A DNA stretch of 64,000 nt from Taishania pollutisoli (GTDB lineage Bacteria > Bacteroidota > Bacteroidia > Flavobacteriales_D > Crocinitomicaceae), in assembly GCF_014518315.1 (NCBI RefSeq), contig NZ_JACVEL010000002.1:433534-497533 (forward strand), in the 5' to 3' direction. Made by a program: the position numbers and the translations under genes. This document shows, piece after piece, positions 43,401-52,188 of the stretch (position 1 is its first letter; every line of letters starts with the position of its first letter). The notes beneath the pieces are model-generated. The model ran no database searches. It saw only the letters and a program-made list of their open reading frames with translations, and was not told the origin of the DNA.

Positions 43401-46288
43401 CATTGGCGGTGATTACTCCACCATCAGCTCCTGCAATTACTCAGGCTGCAGGTACTCCTAACTGTACTGATGGAACTGATTTGACAGTTACAGGTACGCC
43501 GGCTGCAAATGAAACATGGTACTGGCAAACAACAGCAACTGGTACAAGTACTGCAAACAATGCAACAACTCCATGGACAGTTTACCAAAACGGGACGTAT
43601 TATGTGAGATCTTTGAACACGGTTTACAATATTTGGTCTACCGCAAATTCAGTTACGGTAACAAACGTTCCTACAGCACCAACACCACCGACACCGGTTG
43701 CAGCACAAAACCCGGCATGTACACCTGGAACGGATATCGTTGTACCTACGGCTACAGGAGGATTGGAATATTACTGGCAAGGTACAAGTAACACGTCATC
43801 TTCTACAGCAAATAATGCTTCAGCGCCTTATGCTGTTACAGCTACAGGAACATATTATGTGAAAGCGTTTGATCCTGCTACAGGATGTTGGTCTGCTCCG
43901 CAAGGATTACTGGTTACAGTTGATACCTATATTCCGGCTGCTCCAACTGCTAACCCTGCGGTTTATACTTTCTGTACTTCAGACTCTCCAATGGACATAG
44001 CGGCTCAGGTACCGGTTGTAACTGGTACATGTACAGCTACAAACAATGCTGCTGGTTCTGATGGAAGTGGTGTGACAGCTACAGTGAATAATTTCTCATG
44101 TGCTCAGGGAACAATTACAGGAGCAACAATGAATGCTACAATTGTTTCTCCAAGTGGAACTTCCTGGTGTTCAAGTGGATGGTATTCTTATAATATCATT
44201 GTGAATGGTACGACGGTTGCTACTGATCAGTGTAACTTGACAGGATTCAACCTGACTCCATACCTTCCGTTGACATCTGTATCAATCGTGTCAAATGATG
44301 ATGATAGTGATCCGGGAGATCAGGTGACGTTGACTCTAACAGTTAATATTACTTACTCAAATCCGGCACCTTCAATTAACTGGTATGATGCTGCGACTGC
44401 AGGAAACAACCTTGGTTCAGGTGCGACATTAAACACATTGGGTACGTCTGTTATTCCGACATCTACAGTGGGACAATACGAATTCTATGCTGGAACAATG
44501 TCAGGAGGATGTGCGAGTGCAACAAGAACATTGGTTACGGTAAATATCAGCGATGTGAATGTTGAATTGACAGCAATCGATGCATCTTGTAACAATGGCA
44601 ATGACGGTTCATTTACAGTTGCAGATACATTGTGTGGAACAGCTCCGTTTACATATGCAATTGACGGTGGTGCGTTTGGAGCGCTTCCAACGGATTTGGT
44701 TGCTGGAACGCATACAGTTACTGTACGTGATGCGAATGGAAATGAAAGTGCTGAATACACAATCACAATTGGAAGTGCTGCGGGACCAAGTGGCGTTGTA
44801 GTGAACTCGTTTGATAACGATCAGGCGAACATTTCATGGGTTGCAGGAGGTTCTGAAACACAATGGAACATTGAGTGGGGAGCACCTGGATTTACACCTG
44901 GAACAGGTACAGCAGTAGGTACTGCAACAGCAACAGATACAACGTATACAATTACTGGTTTAGACGGTGATACAGAATACGATATTTATGTGTCTGCTAA
45001 CTGTGGTACAGGGACAACAGCAGGTGACTGGGCAGCGACAGATGTATTGACAGACTGTGATCCGATGCCGGCAGCAGGTTATTGTGAAGATTTCGAAGAC
45101 ATCGCTGCATTAGGATGTTGGAGAGTTCTCAATGAAAACGGAGATGGTGATGTTTGGGGAATCTACACAGGTTATGCAAACTCAGGAACACAATCCGCAG
45201 GTATCTATACAGATTACAATGCCGGAAATAACAACGATTATTTGGTACTTCCTAGATTGACATTAACTGGAAACGAAGTAATGACGTTCCATTACCGTGC
45301 AAGAAGTTCTTCTGAACCGAATGATTACCGTGTTGTATTGTCTACAACAGGATACGAAGCAGCAGACTTCACAAATGTATTGTTGACAGATACAGTAAAT
45401 AATACGGTATATAACGACACAATGATCAATCTGAGTGCTTATACAGGTGATGTATACATTGCCTTCCACGTTCCTCAGGGAGGATTAGACGGGTATTACC
45501 TCTATATTGATGATGTTTGTTTCGACGTATGTATTCCTAATCCGGGAACAGACGGAACAACAGATGTATGTCGTACGACTGGTACAGTTGATTTGGATGG
45601 AGTGATCACTTCTGACTACTCAAACGGATCATGGGTACACCCTGCTAACCAAAGTATCATCAACGGATCTACAATGAACGTGTCTACATTGGCAAATGGT
45701 TCTTATGATGTGTTGTATGTTGTAACAACTGCATGTACTTCTGATACAACTGTTGCAACAATTAATGTTGTAAACCCTTCTTCTGCGGGTAATGATGGTT
45801 TGATTACGACATGTAAAAACCAGATGATTGATTTGTACGGAGGATTGAGCGGAACAGTTGACTTTGGTGGTACATGGTACAGACCTAACGGAACGGCAAT
45901 GACAAGTTCATACTTCCAGACAGGTACGGTACAAGGACAATCAACATATACATACATTGTCAGCAATGGTCCTTGTGGTCCGGATACAGCACAAGTAGTG
46001 GTAAATATCCAAAACTGTGATTTCTTAGGATTGGAAGATGTGTCATTGTTGGAGAATGTGAGCGTAGCTCCAAACCCTAACAGCGGTCAATTCCAAATCA
46101 TCGGAATCCCTGGTACGGACTACGTGTTTGAAATCCTTGATTTGAATGGACGTGTAATCCGTTCTTCTAAGAAGATTGTTTCTTCTGTAACAGATGTTAA
46201 TTTGACAGATGTAGAAGACGGAGTATACATGATCCGTATCTCAGGAAACAATTCTGAGCGAATGATGAGAGTGGTTAAACAACACTAA
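40439..46288 (+). CDS. Giant multidomain adhesin with T9SS type A sorting domain
   Basis: A protein of 1949 residues from ATG 40439 (MRKPYKRVIYSL; signal peptide ends SYGQ). Domain order by eye: an N-terminal beta domain (20-215); FN3 (ALTLGSVSSASANITWTAGG) and a choice-of-anchor J-like lectin domain, repeated almost exactly once more; a third FN3; a GEVED domain (VDWNNNLVFEASEQVYQ, NYRMRVRSRY) near 890; two Ig/PKD-like domains; a SprB-like repeat (ASCNNGNDGSFTVAD) near 1380; FN3 and a further choice-of-anchor J domain near 1530; and a type A T9SS sorting domain (VAPNPNSGQFQIIG to MRVVKQH). It should be a cell-surface or released adhesin. It is monocistronic, with its own promoter and terminator. 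Confidence 0.9.
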   Translation: MRKPYKRVIYSLMMLLSLGLSLASYGQLGTIQIGSGTATINGGAAIPVTNFNYTYSQQLVTAAEYVAGGGAATGQITKIRYYCTSVGTASVWNNWTVFIGNTTKTSFTSDTDWVPLAQLTQVFSGTITPVANNWFEITFTAPFNYTGGNIVVAIDENAPGWNSSPTFRSYTSTANSGIQYRDDNVANNPDPASPPTANNRVAALPQLQFEGTLPTCIRPSALTLGSVSSASANITWTAGGTETNWNIQWGTPGFTPGTGTQIGSDVSTVASATINGLTQLTSYDIYVQADCGAGDVSLWRGPLNITTIQTPVTLPYTDDFSANNWILNNGSQTNKWFVGAADGNPANSLYISNDAGGATTTYGHTTSVVRATKTIAFTAGSNPFELSFDWKAGGEGSSDYLRVWIVPATATLAAGTQINTTNTPGALQLGGNLNLQATWKTNHYMIPASYAGTNAKLVFEWRNDGSGGTTTPSIVVDNVNVKSSTCPPPTALAVASVSSASANTTWTAGGTETNWNIQWGAPGFTPGTGTEIGSGTSTVASYTVNGLTQLTSYDIYVQADCGAGDVSFWVGPLNITTIQTPVTLPYTDDFSANNWILNNGSQTNKWFVGAADGNPANSLYISNDAGGATTTYGHTTSVVRATKTIAFTAGSNPFELSFDWKAGGESSSDYLRVWIVPATATLAAGTQINTTNTPGALQLGGNLNLQATWKTNHYMIPASYAGTNAKLVFEWRNDGGGGTTTPSIVVDNVNVKSSTCPPPTALAATPTSVNSMNVSWTAGGTETAWTVVWGTPGFTPGGSGQLGTQNFTSTSGPVSTLTANTNYEVYVRADCGSGDLSLWTGPVSIYTGYCTPSYTNTSDYTSSFVTTGAYSNVSYSATTQPATGYANQTGGTPIVSSAGSTFNFSHSYVGGENTVRIWVDWNNNLVFEASEQVYQQYNGTSPYNQSGSIAIPAGTPNGNYRMRVRSRYYTTVPGACSSESYGSAIDFTLAVITPPSAPAITQAAGTPNCTDGTDLTVTGTPAANETWYWQTTATGTSTANNATTPWTVYQNGTYYVRSLNTVYNIWSTANSVTVTNVPTAPTPPTPVAAQNPACTPGTDIVVPTATGGLEYYWQGTSNTSSSTANNASAPYAVTATGTYYVKAFDPATGCWSAPQGLLVTVDTYIPAAPTANPAVYTFCTSDSPMDIAAQVPVVTGTCTATNNAAGSDGSGVTATVNNFSCAQGTITGATMNATIVSPSGTSWCSSGWYSYNIIVNGTTVATDQCNLTGFNLTPYLPLTSVSIVSNDDDSDPGDQVTLTLTVNITYSNPAPSINWYDAATAGNNLGSGATLNTLGTSVIPTSTVGQYEFYAGTMSGGCASATRTLVTVNISDVNVELTAIDASCNNGNDGSFTVADTLCGTAPFTYAIDGGAFGALPTDLVAGTHTVTVRDANGNESAEYTITIGSAAGPSGVVVNSFDNDQANISWVAGGSETQWNIEWGAPGFTPGTGTAVGTATATDTTYTITGLDGDTEYDIYVSANCGTGTTAGDWAATDVLTDCDPMPAAGYCEDFEDIAALGCWRVLNENGDGDVWGIYTGYANSGTQSAGIYTDYNAGNNNDYLVLPRLTLTGNEVMTFHYRARSSSEPNDYRVVLSTTGYEAADFTNVLLTDTVNNTVYNDTMINLSAYTGDVYIAFHVPQGGLDGYYLYIDDVCFDVCIPNPGTDGTTDVCRTTGTVDLDGVITSDYSNGSWVHPANQSIINGSTMNVSTLANGSYDVLYVVTTACTSDTTVATINVVNPSSAGNDGLITTCKNQMIDLYGGLSGTVDFGGTWYRPNGTAMTSSYFQTGTVQGQSTYTYIVSNGPCGPDTAQVVVNIQNCDFLGLEDVSLLENVSVAPNPNSGQFQIIGIPGTDYVFEILDLNGRVIRSSKKIVSSVTDVNLTDVEDGVYMIRISGNNSERMMRVVKQH
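41114..42726 (+). repeat. 810-bp tandem duplication inside the giant adhesin
   Basis: Bases from about 41114 recur 810 bp later (270 codons, so in frame), for example the stretch at 41381 and that at 42191. The two units encode FN3 plus a choice-of-anchor J-like domain and are nearly identical at DNA level, with scattered substitutions. The third FN3 after 42727 is clearly diverged. Confidence 0.9.
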
Positions 46289-46312
46289 GATTCAAACGAT
46301 AAATTAATAGGA

Positions 46313-46342
46313 GAGGCTGTTCGAAAGAGCAGCCTCTTTTTT
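46313..46342 (+). terminator. Giant adhesin rho-independent terminator
   Basis: GAGGCTGTTC (46313-46322) pairs with GAGCAGCCTC (46327-46336) with one G-T pair and a GAAA tetraloop, followed by T6. Confidence 0.88.
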
Positions 46343-46530
46343 ATTTGTATACAACAACGCGCAGAAATTGTTGTCCTCCTACGATGTATTTCTACTTGTT
46401 ACAGTTGTTTTAATGGATGTTCTATGATCTCTTATGCGAATGCTTGTCTGCTTTCAGATGTGGTCTTACAAATGAAAAAAAGAGATAAACTAAACTATGT
46501 AGACAACTACATTGTGAATAAAACAGTAGT

Positions 46531-47044
46531 AATCAAATCAGTTAACAGAGTTAACTGCTATATGTCACTATATCTATTACACGCAACATTTATGTTTCTA
46601 TGTTTACTATGTGGTTTTAATATTCTTTTAACCACATAGGGTACATAGTTAAGAGAAGATTACTAAATCAAATCAGTTAACAGAGTTAACTGCTATGCGT
46701 CACTATATCTATTACACGCAACATCTATGTTTCTATGTTTACTATGATGTGGTTTTAATATTCTTTTAACCACATAGGGTACATAGTTAAGAGAAGATTA
46801 CTAAATCAAATCAGTTAACAGAGTTAACTGCTATGCGTCACTATATCTATTACACGCAACATCTATGTTTCTATGTTTACTATGATGTGGTTTTAATATT
46901 CTTTTAACCACATAGGGTACATAGTTAAGAGAAGATTACTAAATCAAATCAGTTAACAGAGTTAACTGCTATGTGTCACTATATCTATTACCACCCAACA
47001 GTTATGTTTCTATGTTTACTATGTGGTTTTAATATTCTTTTAAC
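46531..47044. repeat. Four tandem copies of a 135-138 bp intergenic repeat
   Basis: Units start at 46531, 46666, 46804 and 46942 (spacings 135, 138, 138 bp), the last one partial, with near-identical sequence and no unique spacers. Each unit contains the perfect 17-bp palindrome AGTTAACAGAGTTAACT. It also has an inverted pair, ATGTGGTT with AACCACAT, about 13 nt apart; in the first unit the pair extends to CTATGTGGTT and AACCACATAG. No reading frame is maintained across units. The array fills most of the 865-bp gap between the adhesin and yajC; 46343-46530 shows nothing else. Confidence 0.93.
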
Positions 47045-47104
47045 TTTCATCCGGTCGCAGTGACAAGTAATTACCGGACCATTATAATCGAAACAATGGC
47101 GCAC

Positions 47105-47131
47105 AAAAAAAGGAGGACCATTGCCCTCCTT
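47105..47131 (-). terminator. yajC operon rho-independent terminator
   Basis: AAGGAGG (47110-47116) pairs with CCTCCTT (47125-47131), loop 8 nt, with A6 to its left giving a U tract for minus-strand transcription. Confidence 0.8.
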
Positions 47132-47153
47132 CGTATCGTCTATCGAATTTCGA

Positions 47154-47426
47154 TTATTTTGCAGGTTCCTGTAATTGATCTGCAACTGTTTGAGCAATCG
47201 CAGACTTTTCAAAACGCAACTTTGTTCCTTCGCTGCTGATCAATACCGTTGTATCTGAAACTTCGAGGATTTTCCCATGAATTCCACCAATCGTAACGAC
47301 TTTGTCACCTTGTGAAAGGTTTTCTCTGAACTTTTTTAATTCTTTTTGTTTTTTCATTTGAGGGCGGATCATAAAAAAGTAAAATACTCCGACCATCAAT
47401 AAGATCATGATTAACTGTTGTTCCAT
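47154..47426 (-). CDS. yajC: Preprotein translocase subunit YajC
   Basis: A 90-residue accessory protein of the SecDF translocase. It has one N-terminal membrane segment ([16 protein letters not shown], residues 5-20) followed at once by [13 protein letters not shown]. The cytosolic SH3-like part reads [20 protein letters not shown], the family signature. Length and order are typical. It is the last gene of a leucine dehydrogenase-nusB-DUF1573-yajC transcript, with a terminator directly after. Confidence 0.95.
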   Translation of the reverse strand: MEQQLIMILLMVGVFYFFMIRPQMKKQKELKKFRENLSQGDKVVTIGGIHGKILEVSDTTVLISSEGTKLRFEKSAIAQTVADQLQEPAK

Positions 47427-47451
47427 TTTCTATTATTTATTTGATTAAAAA

Positions 47452-47835
47452 TTATTGAATCTCTCCTTGAATTGATACGACCAAAACAGAGGGAGTTGTG
47501 TTCGCGATGATGCGAATATCGCGGCTGAATTTTCCCATTCCTACTTTATCTGTGTCAACAGAAGCCTCGACAACTCCTGTTTCACCTGGTTTGATTGGTC
47601 CTTCCGGTTTACTCGCCAGTGTACAGCTGCACGCCACTTCAACATCGCCGACTACAAGCGGATAATCACCTGTGTTTTTGACTTTGATCTTTGCCTTAAT
47701 GATTTCTCCTTTCGCTACCTTTCCGGCATTGTATACACTTTCAAACTCTGCGGTTGTTCTGTTTCCGATCATTGCTTCATCGCCACCGCAGGCTGAGAAA
47801 AGAAACAATGCACCGATAAAAAATAATGCTTTCAT
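47452..47835 (-). CDS. DUF1573 lipoprotein
   Basis: A 127-residue lipoprotein (lipobox LFSAC, Cys16) with one DUF1573 Ig-like domain: AEFESVYNAGKVAKGEIIKAKIKVKN in pieces such as VYNAGKVAKGE, then VEVACSCTLAS with the conserved Cys-Ser-Cys, and PIKPGETGVVEASVDT. DUF1573 proteins are very common in Bacteroidota and sit on the periplasmic face of a membrane; their role is unknown. Gene order nusB-DUF1573-yajC is a recurring Bacteroidota arrangement, with gaps of 11 and 25 bp here. Confidence 0.9.
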   Translation of the reverse strand: MKALFFIGALFLFSACGGDEAMIGNRTTAEFESVYNAGKVAKGEIIKAKIKVKNTGDYPLVVGDVEVACSCTLASKPEGPIKPGETGVVEASVDTDKVGMGKFSRDIRIIANTTPSVLVVSIQGEIQ

Positions 47836-47846
47836 AGTTTACTGTT

Positions 47847-48797
47847 TTAGTTTAACAAACCCCTTCCAATCTTTACAATTTTGTTTTCCGCCTGCAAGCG
47901 TATAATTGCTTTGTCAAGAACACCATTGATAAATCCGTTACTTTTCGGAGTTGAATAAAACTTGGAAATTTCGATGTATTCATTCAACGTTACCTTGGTA
48001 GGAATCGTCTTGAAAATCTGGAACTCCGTGATGGCCATTTTCATCAGAATCACATCCATTTTTGCAATACGATCCAATTCCCAGTTTTTTGTTAACTCAT
48101 CAATCAACAATTCATTTTCCTTGTCCATTGAAATCGTTTTACGAAGCAACTCACGGGTGAATTCTTTTTCATCTTCTTCATCCTTATACAAATCCATCAC
48201 AAGTAACGGGTCGGTCTCAGCATCCATCGTTTTGATTGATTTCAATACCATGGTACACGCCAGGTCAATGTCATCCAACCAATGAATACTTAGCTCTTCG
48301 AAGTAATTGTATAAAAGCGGGAAGTTTGCTATTTCCACTTTAAACAAGTCGATCAGAAATTGTTTGTCTGCCTCAAATCCCGTATTCCCATTGTTCATGT
48401 GTTCGAAATACGTTTCACTTTCACGAATGTGAAGGAACATTTTTCGGAAAATTTCCTGTTTTTCATCTCCGATCCAGTTCACTTTATTGGATTCGGAAAT
48501 CTCACGAAGCTTTTTGTCGGATTCAATTTTTTGAATAATTGAATTGTTAACAAACTTCATGTTTGGATGCAAATCTTCTTCTGTCGGACGAATTTTTTTC
48601 TTGTTTTCGTCAATTCTGCGTTCCGCAAAAACTTTTACCTCCGGAATGGACAGTAACAGGTAGATGTACAAATCATAAATCCGGTCAATTGCATCAAATA
48701 ACTCCTTTTCGGTACGGCGGTAATTTTCTTCGTCGGATTGAAAATAAGCATACAATGCCTGAAGTACTTTTATCCTTAGATGTCGTCTGTTTAACAT
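47847..48797 (-). CDS. nusB: Transcription antitermination factor NusB, long form
   Basis: NusB with S10 (NusE) forms part of the rRNA antitermination complex. The 316-residue protein is about twice the usual size. The N-terminus (MLNRRHLRIKVLQALYAYFQSDE) matches the first NusB helix, a helical insert of about 150 residues follows, and the rest of the fold lies at 195-305 (FTRELLRKTI, WELDRIAKMDVILMKMAITEF, VTLNEYIEISKFYST, FINGVLDKAI). This long layout is typical of Bacteroidota. It lies 19 bp after leucine dehydrogenase and 11 bp before the DUF1573 gene. Confidence 0.92.
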   Translation of the reverse strand: MLNRRHLRIKVLQALYAYFQSDEENYRRTEKELFDAIDRIYDLYIYLLLSIPEVKVFAERRIDENKKKIRPTEEDLHPNMKFVNNSIIQKIESDKKLREISESNKVNWIGDEKQEIFRKMFLHIRESETYFEHMNNGNTGFEADKQFLIDLFKVEIANFPLLYNYFEELSIHWLDDIDLACTMVLKSIKTMDAETDPLLVMDLYKDEEDEKEFTRELLRKTISMDKENELLIDELTKNWELDRIAKMDVILMKMAITEFQIFKTIPTKVTLNEYIEISKFYSTPKSNGFINGVLDKAIIRLQAENKIVKIGRGLLN

Positions 48798-48816
48798 TCT
48801 TTCTTTTTTGTTTTTC

Positions 48817-49914
48817 TTATCTCGGCAATTTAACTTTCCCTACTTTTTCAATCCGCTCTTCAGCCATTCTGTTCGCAATCTGGTAAGTTGGAATCTGTTC
48901 TTCTTTTGAACGTCTCACAATTGTAGAAATAGTTGAATAAATATCATCAGCTTTGCGCAATGCCCACTCAGGTGACAAGCCCGCTACTTCTGAATAACAA
49001 TTGATCACACCACCCGCATTCAATGCAAAGTCAGGAGCATAAATGATTCCTCTGTCCATTACCGCCTGTCCGTGAATTGCTTCCACTTTCAACTGATTGT
49101 TGGCAGCTCCCGCAATGATTGAGCACTTTAACCTGCTCAATGTTTCATCATTGACCGTTGCACCTAATGCACATGGAGCGTAGATATCCACATCCAGGTC
49201 ATAAATTTCGTTCAGTCCCACAACTTTCGCACCATATGTTTCAGAAACGCGCTTTAATGTCGGTTCATATACATCGGTGATGAATACTTCAGCACCTTCT
49301 TTCGTCAAGGATTCCACCAGGTATTCTCCTACGTGTCCTACTCCCTGAACGGCGATTTTTCTACCTGCCAGTGAGTCCGTGCCAAATTGTTCTTTTGCAC
49401 ATGCTTTCATTCCCACGTATACACCTCTTGCAGTTACAGGGGAAGGGTCTCCCGACTTTCCGGGCAATCCCACAACATGGTTTGTTTCCATGTTTACATA
49501 TACCATGTCCGCAGGAGAAATCCCTACATCTTCGGCCGTAATGTAATTTCCGCCCAGACTGTTGACAAATTTTCCGAAACGACGCATCAGCGCTTCCGAT
49601 TTAATTTGCCTGGAATCACCAATAATCACAGCTTTTCCTCCTCCTAAGTTTAAACCCGCCAGTGAATTCTTATACGTCATCCCTCTGGAAAGACGTAATA
49701 CGTCATTCAAGGCTTCCATTTCATTGTTGTACGCCCATATTCGGGTTCCGCCAAGAGCAGGACCTAAAACAGTATTGTGAACAGCGATGATCGCTTTTAA
49801 ACCAGTGTCGTTATCGTTACAGAAAAGTAATTCTTCGTGATTGTATTGACTCATTTGAGCAATGACAGGATTCTCGGTCAGGTCGACGTCCGAGATATTT
49901 TTTATTTCAAACAT
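48817..49914 (-). CDS. ldh: Leucine dehydrogenase (Glu/Leu/Phe/Val dehydrogenase family)
   Basis: This enzyme carries out NAD-dependent oxidative deamination of branched-chain amino acids to 2-oxo acids. The 365-residue protein has ALGGTRIWAY, the substrate region MTYKNSLAGLNLGGGKAVI with the catalytic Lys near residue 89, and ITAEDVGISPADM. The NAD fold carries GxGxxG as VQGVGHVGEYL near residue 190. CALGATVNDETL and AGAANNQL are also family-typical. The length matches leucine rather than hexameric glutamate dehydrogenases. It is the first gene of the nusB-yajC transcript. Confidence 0.9.
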   Translation of the reverse strand: MFEIKNISDVDLTENPVIAQMSQYNHEELLFCNDNDTGLKAIIAVHNTVLGPALGGTRIWAYNNEMEALNDVLRLSRGMTYKNSLAGLNLGGGKAVIIGDSRQIKSEALMRRFGKFVNSLGGNYITAEDVGISPADMVYVNMETNHVVGLPGKSGDPSPVTARGVYVGMKACAKEQFGTDSLAGRKIAVQGVGHVGEYLVESLTKEGAEVFITDVYEPTLKRVSETYGAKVVGLNEIYDLDVDIYAPCALGATVNDETLSRLKCSIIAGAANNQLKVEAIHGQAVMDRGIIYAPDFALNAGGVINCYSEVAGLSPEWALRKADDIYSTISTIVRRSKEEQIPTYQIANRMAEERIEKVGKVKLPR

Positions 49915-49960
49915 ACGTTAATTATTATTTAAAACACACATCCGTTTACTGTCGAATGAC

Positions 49961-49968
49961 TACTTTTG
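49961..49968 (+). promoter_or_regulatory. Putative -7 box of the ABC exporter gene
   Basis: TACTTTTG followed by CA matches TAnnTTTG, 46 nt before the ATG at 50014. Confidence 0.5.
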
Positions 49969-50013
49969 CAATCATCCGATCATAGGGATGTGCAAATTTA
50001 GGAATTTTATAGT

Positions 50014-51792
50014 ATGAAATCACTTCGATACCTCAACAAATATTTTTTAAAATACAAATGGCTGCTGTTGTTGGGGACCTTGTTTGTTGTCGCTTCCAAC
50101 TATTTCTACATTAAAATGCCTGTTTTCCTGAAAGATGTGATCGATTCTATTATTTCCGGGAACAATGATGTAGAGGTAATCGGATTGCACATCGACATGG
50201 AAACCAATAATGTGGTCAGGGCAGCGCTCTATATCGGGGTAATTTACCTGAGTCTTGCAGTCATAAAAGGCATCTTCGTATTTTTTATGCGGCAGACAAT
50301 TATCAAAGTTTCGCGTTTCATCGAGTTTGATTTAAAGAACGAGATTTATGCGCATTACCAGGTGTTGGGATACAAGTTTTATAAGAAAAACAGTACCGGT
50401 GACCTGATGAACAGGATTGCGGAAGATGTGTCTCATGTCAGAATGTATCTGGGGCCGGGAATTATGTACAACATCAACCTAGTGGCATTATTTGCAATGA
50501 CCGTTTACCAGATGATCAACATCAATGCATGGTTGACACTGATTGTATTGATTCCGTTACCGATTATGTCTTACCTGATCTACAAAGTTTCAGAACGAAT
50601 CAATGCAGTCAGCCTGCAGGCACAGAAAGAACAATCCGGATTGTCTACAATTGTTCAGGAAACATTTTCAGGAATCCGTGTGGTGAAAGCTTATGGTAGG
50701 GAAAGTGAAGTGAACGAACGTTTTGTCGGCTCGACTAAAAAATACAAAGGGAAGCTGATGAAACTGGTGTTCATTAATTCCCTGTTTCAGCCGACAATTA
50801 TGTGCTTGATCGGACTTTCTACCATTCTTGCTATTTATGTCGGTGGGTTATTTTCATTTACAGGAGAAGTCTCATTTGGTGGAATTGTCGCATTTGTTTC
50901 GTTTGTAAACTCCCTCACATGGCCCTTTGCCAGTTTGGGGTGGTTGACGTCAATCATCCAACGTGCAGAAGCATCCCAGGCAAGAATCAACGAGTTTCTA
51001 CATGAACAACCTGAAATTGTAAATGAAAACCACCGGGAATTTACATTTCGGGGAAAGATCGAATTTCGCAATGTGACATTTACATACGAAGGAGCAAATG
51101 AACCTGCGATCAAGAACCTGAGCTTTACGATCCTTCCGGGGGAAAATGTTGCCTTTGTGGGAAGAACCGCGAGCGGTAAAAGTACAATACTGAAATTACT
51201 GATGCGGCAGGTAGAGCCCCAGCATGGAGAAATTTTGATTGATGATCAGCCATTGGATTCAATCAATCTGGATCTGTTCAGAGACCAGACAGGTATCGTT
51301 CCGCAGGAAGTTTTTCTGTTCAGTGACACCATCGCAAACAATATTCGGTTTGGCACAAACGAAACCGTTTCGGATGAGGAAGTATTTAAAGTGGCCGAAT
51401 ATGCCTATGTGCGTCACAATATTGAAGCTTTTGACGACGGGTTCAATACCATGCTGGGAGAGCGGGGAGTTAATCTGAGTGGTGGACAGAAACAGCGGGT
51501 GAGCATTGCCCGTGCGTTGATTCGTAAACCCAAATTACTCTTGTTGGACGATTGCCTTTCTGCAGTAGATACCGAAACCGAAGAAATCATTCTCAAACAC
51601 CTCAAAGAAGACCGGAATGTTCTTAATACCATCATTGTCTCTCACCGTATTTCGTCCCTTCGCAATGCTCAAAAAATCATTGTACTGGACAATGGCGAAA
51701 AAGTGGAAGAAGGAAGTCACGAGCAATTGATCAATGCCGAAGGCGTGTATAACGACATGTACATCAAGCAGCTTGCAGAGGAAAATATTTGA
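50014..51792 (+). CDS. ABC exporter, MsbA/multidrug-type half transporter with degenerate Walker B
   Basis: A 592-residue protein with six membrane helices (residues 15-310) and one nucleotide-binding domain (345-590). Walker A is FVGRTASGKST near 390, the signature LSGGQKQR near 489, and the H-loop His is in IIVSHRIS. Walker B reads LLLLDDCLSAVD, where Asp replaces the catalytic Glu. That change is typical of the degenerate site of heterodimeric exporters such as TM287 or BmrC, so this may pair with another half transporter that is not in the window. It may also work as a homodimer with low activity. The substrate is unknown. Confidence 0.9.
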   Translation: MKSLRYLNKYFLKYKWLLLLGTLFVVASNYFYIKMPVFLKDVIDSIISGNNDVEVIGLHIDMETNNVVRAALYIGVIYLSLAVIKGIFVFFMRQTIIKVSRFIEFDLKNEIYAHYQVLGYKFYKKNSTGDLMNRIAEDVSHVRMYLGPGIMYNINLVALFAMTVYQMININAWLTLIVLIPLPIMSYLIYKVSERINAVSLQAQKEQSGLSTIVQETFSGIRVVKAYGRESEVNERFVGSTKKYKGKLMKLVFINSLFQPTIMCLIGLSTILAIYVGGLFSFTGEVSFGGIVAFVSFVNSLTWPFASLGWLTSIIQRAEASQARINEFLHEQPEIVNENHREFTFRGKIEFRNVTFTYEGANEPAIKNLSFTILPGENVAFVGRTASGKSTILKLLMRQVEPQHGEILIDDQPLDSINLDLFRDQTGIVPQEVFLFSDTIANNIRFGTNETVSDEEVFKVAEYAYVRHNIEAFDDGFNTMLGERGVNLSGGQKQRVSIARALIRKPKLLLLDDCLSAVDTETEEIILKHLKEDRNVLNTIIVSHRISSLRNAQKIIVLDNGEKVEEGSHEQLINAEGVYNDMYIKQLAEENI

Positions 51793-51862
51793 TGATTTTC
51801 TTGCATATTTCAAAAAAAAATGCAAATTTGTTCTCCTATTTATGCTAAAATAACATATAACC

Positions 51863-52162
51863 ATGGAAAACGAGAGTGGAGGAGAAGTGTTTTCAAAATC
51901 TGTGAGAGCGGGAAAAAGAACGTATTTTTTTGATGTAAAATCAACCAAGGGAAACGATTTGTATTTGACAGTCACTGAAAGTAAAAAAGTGCTTAACAAT
52001 GGTCGTGAGACCTTTCAGAAGCATAAGATTTTTCTATACAAAGAAGATTTTGAAAAATTTAAAGAAGGGTTTGAAGAAGCATTGGCAAAAATAGAAGAAT
52101 TGAGAGGGGGCGTGTCCGTGGAAGATTCCTCTTTTTCCAGAGTGGATTTTGAAGATTTATAA
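51863..52162 (+). CDS. PUR-domain nucleic acid-binding protein (DUF3276)
   Basis: A 99-residue protein of the Bacteroidota/spirochaete PUR-alpha-like family. The single PUR repeat has FSKSVRAGKRTYFFDVKST, then LYLTVTESKK and HKIFLYKEDFEKFKEGFEEAL. It likely binds single-stranded DNA or RNA as a dimer. The C-terminal tail is acidic. It is followed 26 bp later by a secreted-protein gene that may be co-transcribed. Confidence 0.9.
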   Translation: MENESGGEVFSKSVRAGKRTYFFDVKSTKGNDLYLTVTESKKVLNNGRETFQKHKIFLYKEDFEKFKEGFEEALAKIEELRGGVSVEDSSFSRVDFEDL

Positions 52163-52188
52163 TCGCTGATTTTTAAACGTCATTGCAC

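Noticed and set aside
46424..46639. 71-codon plus-strand open frame
   Set aside because: It runs into the tandem repeat, is not kept in the other units and has no protein features.
46531..47044. CRISPR array
   Set aside because: The repeated units abut directly, are 135-138 bp long and have no unique spacers; no cas genes are nearby.
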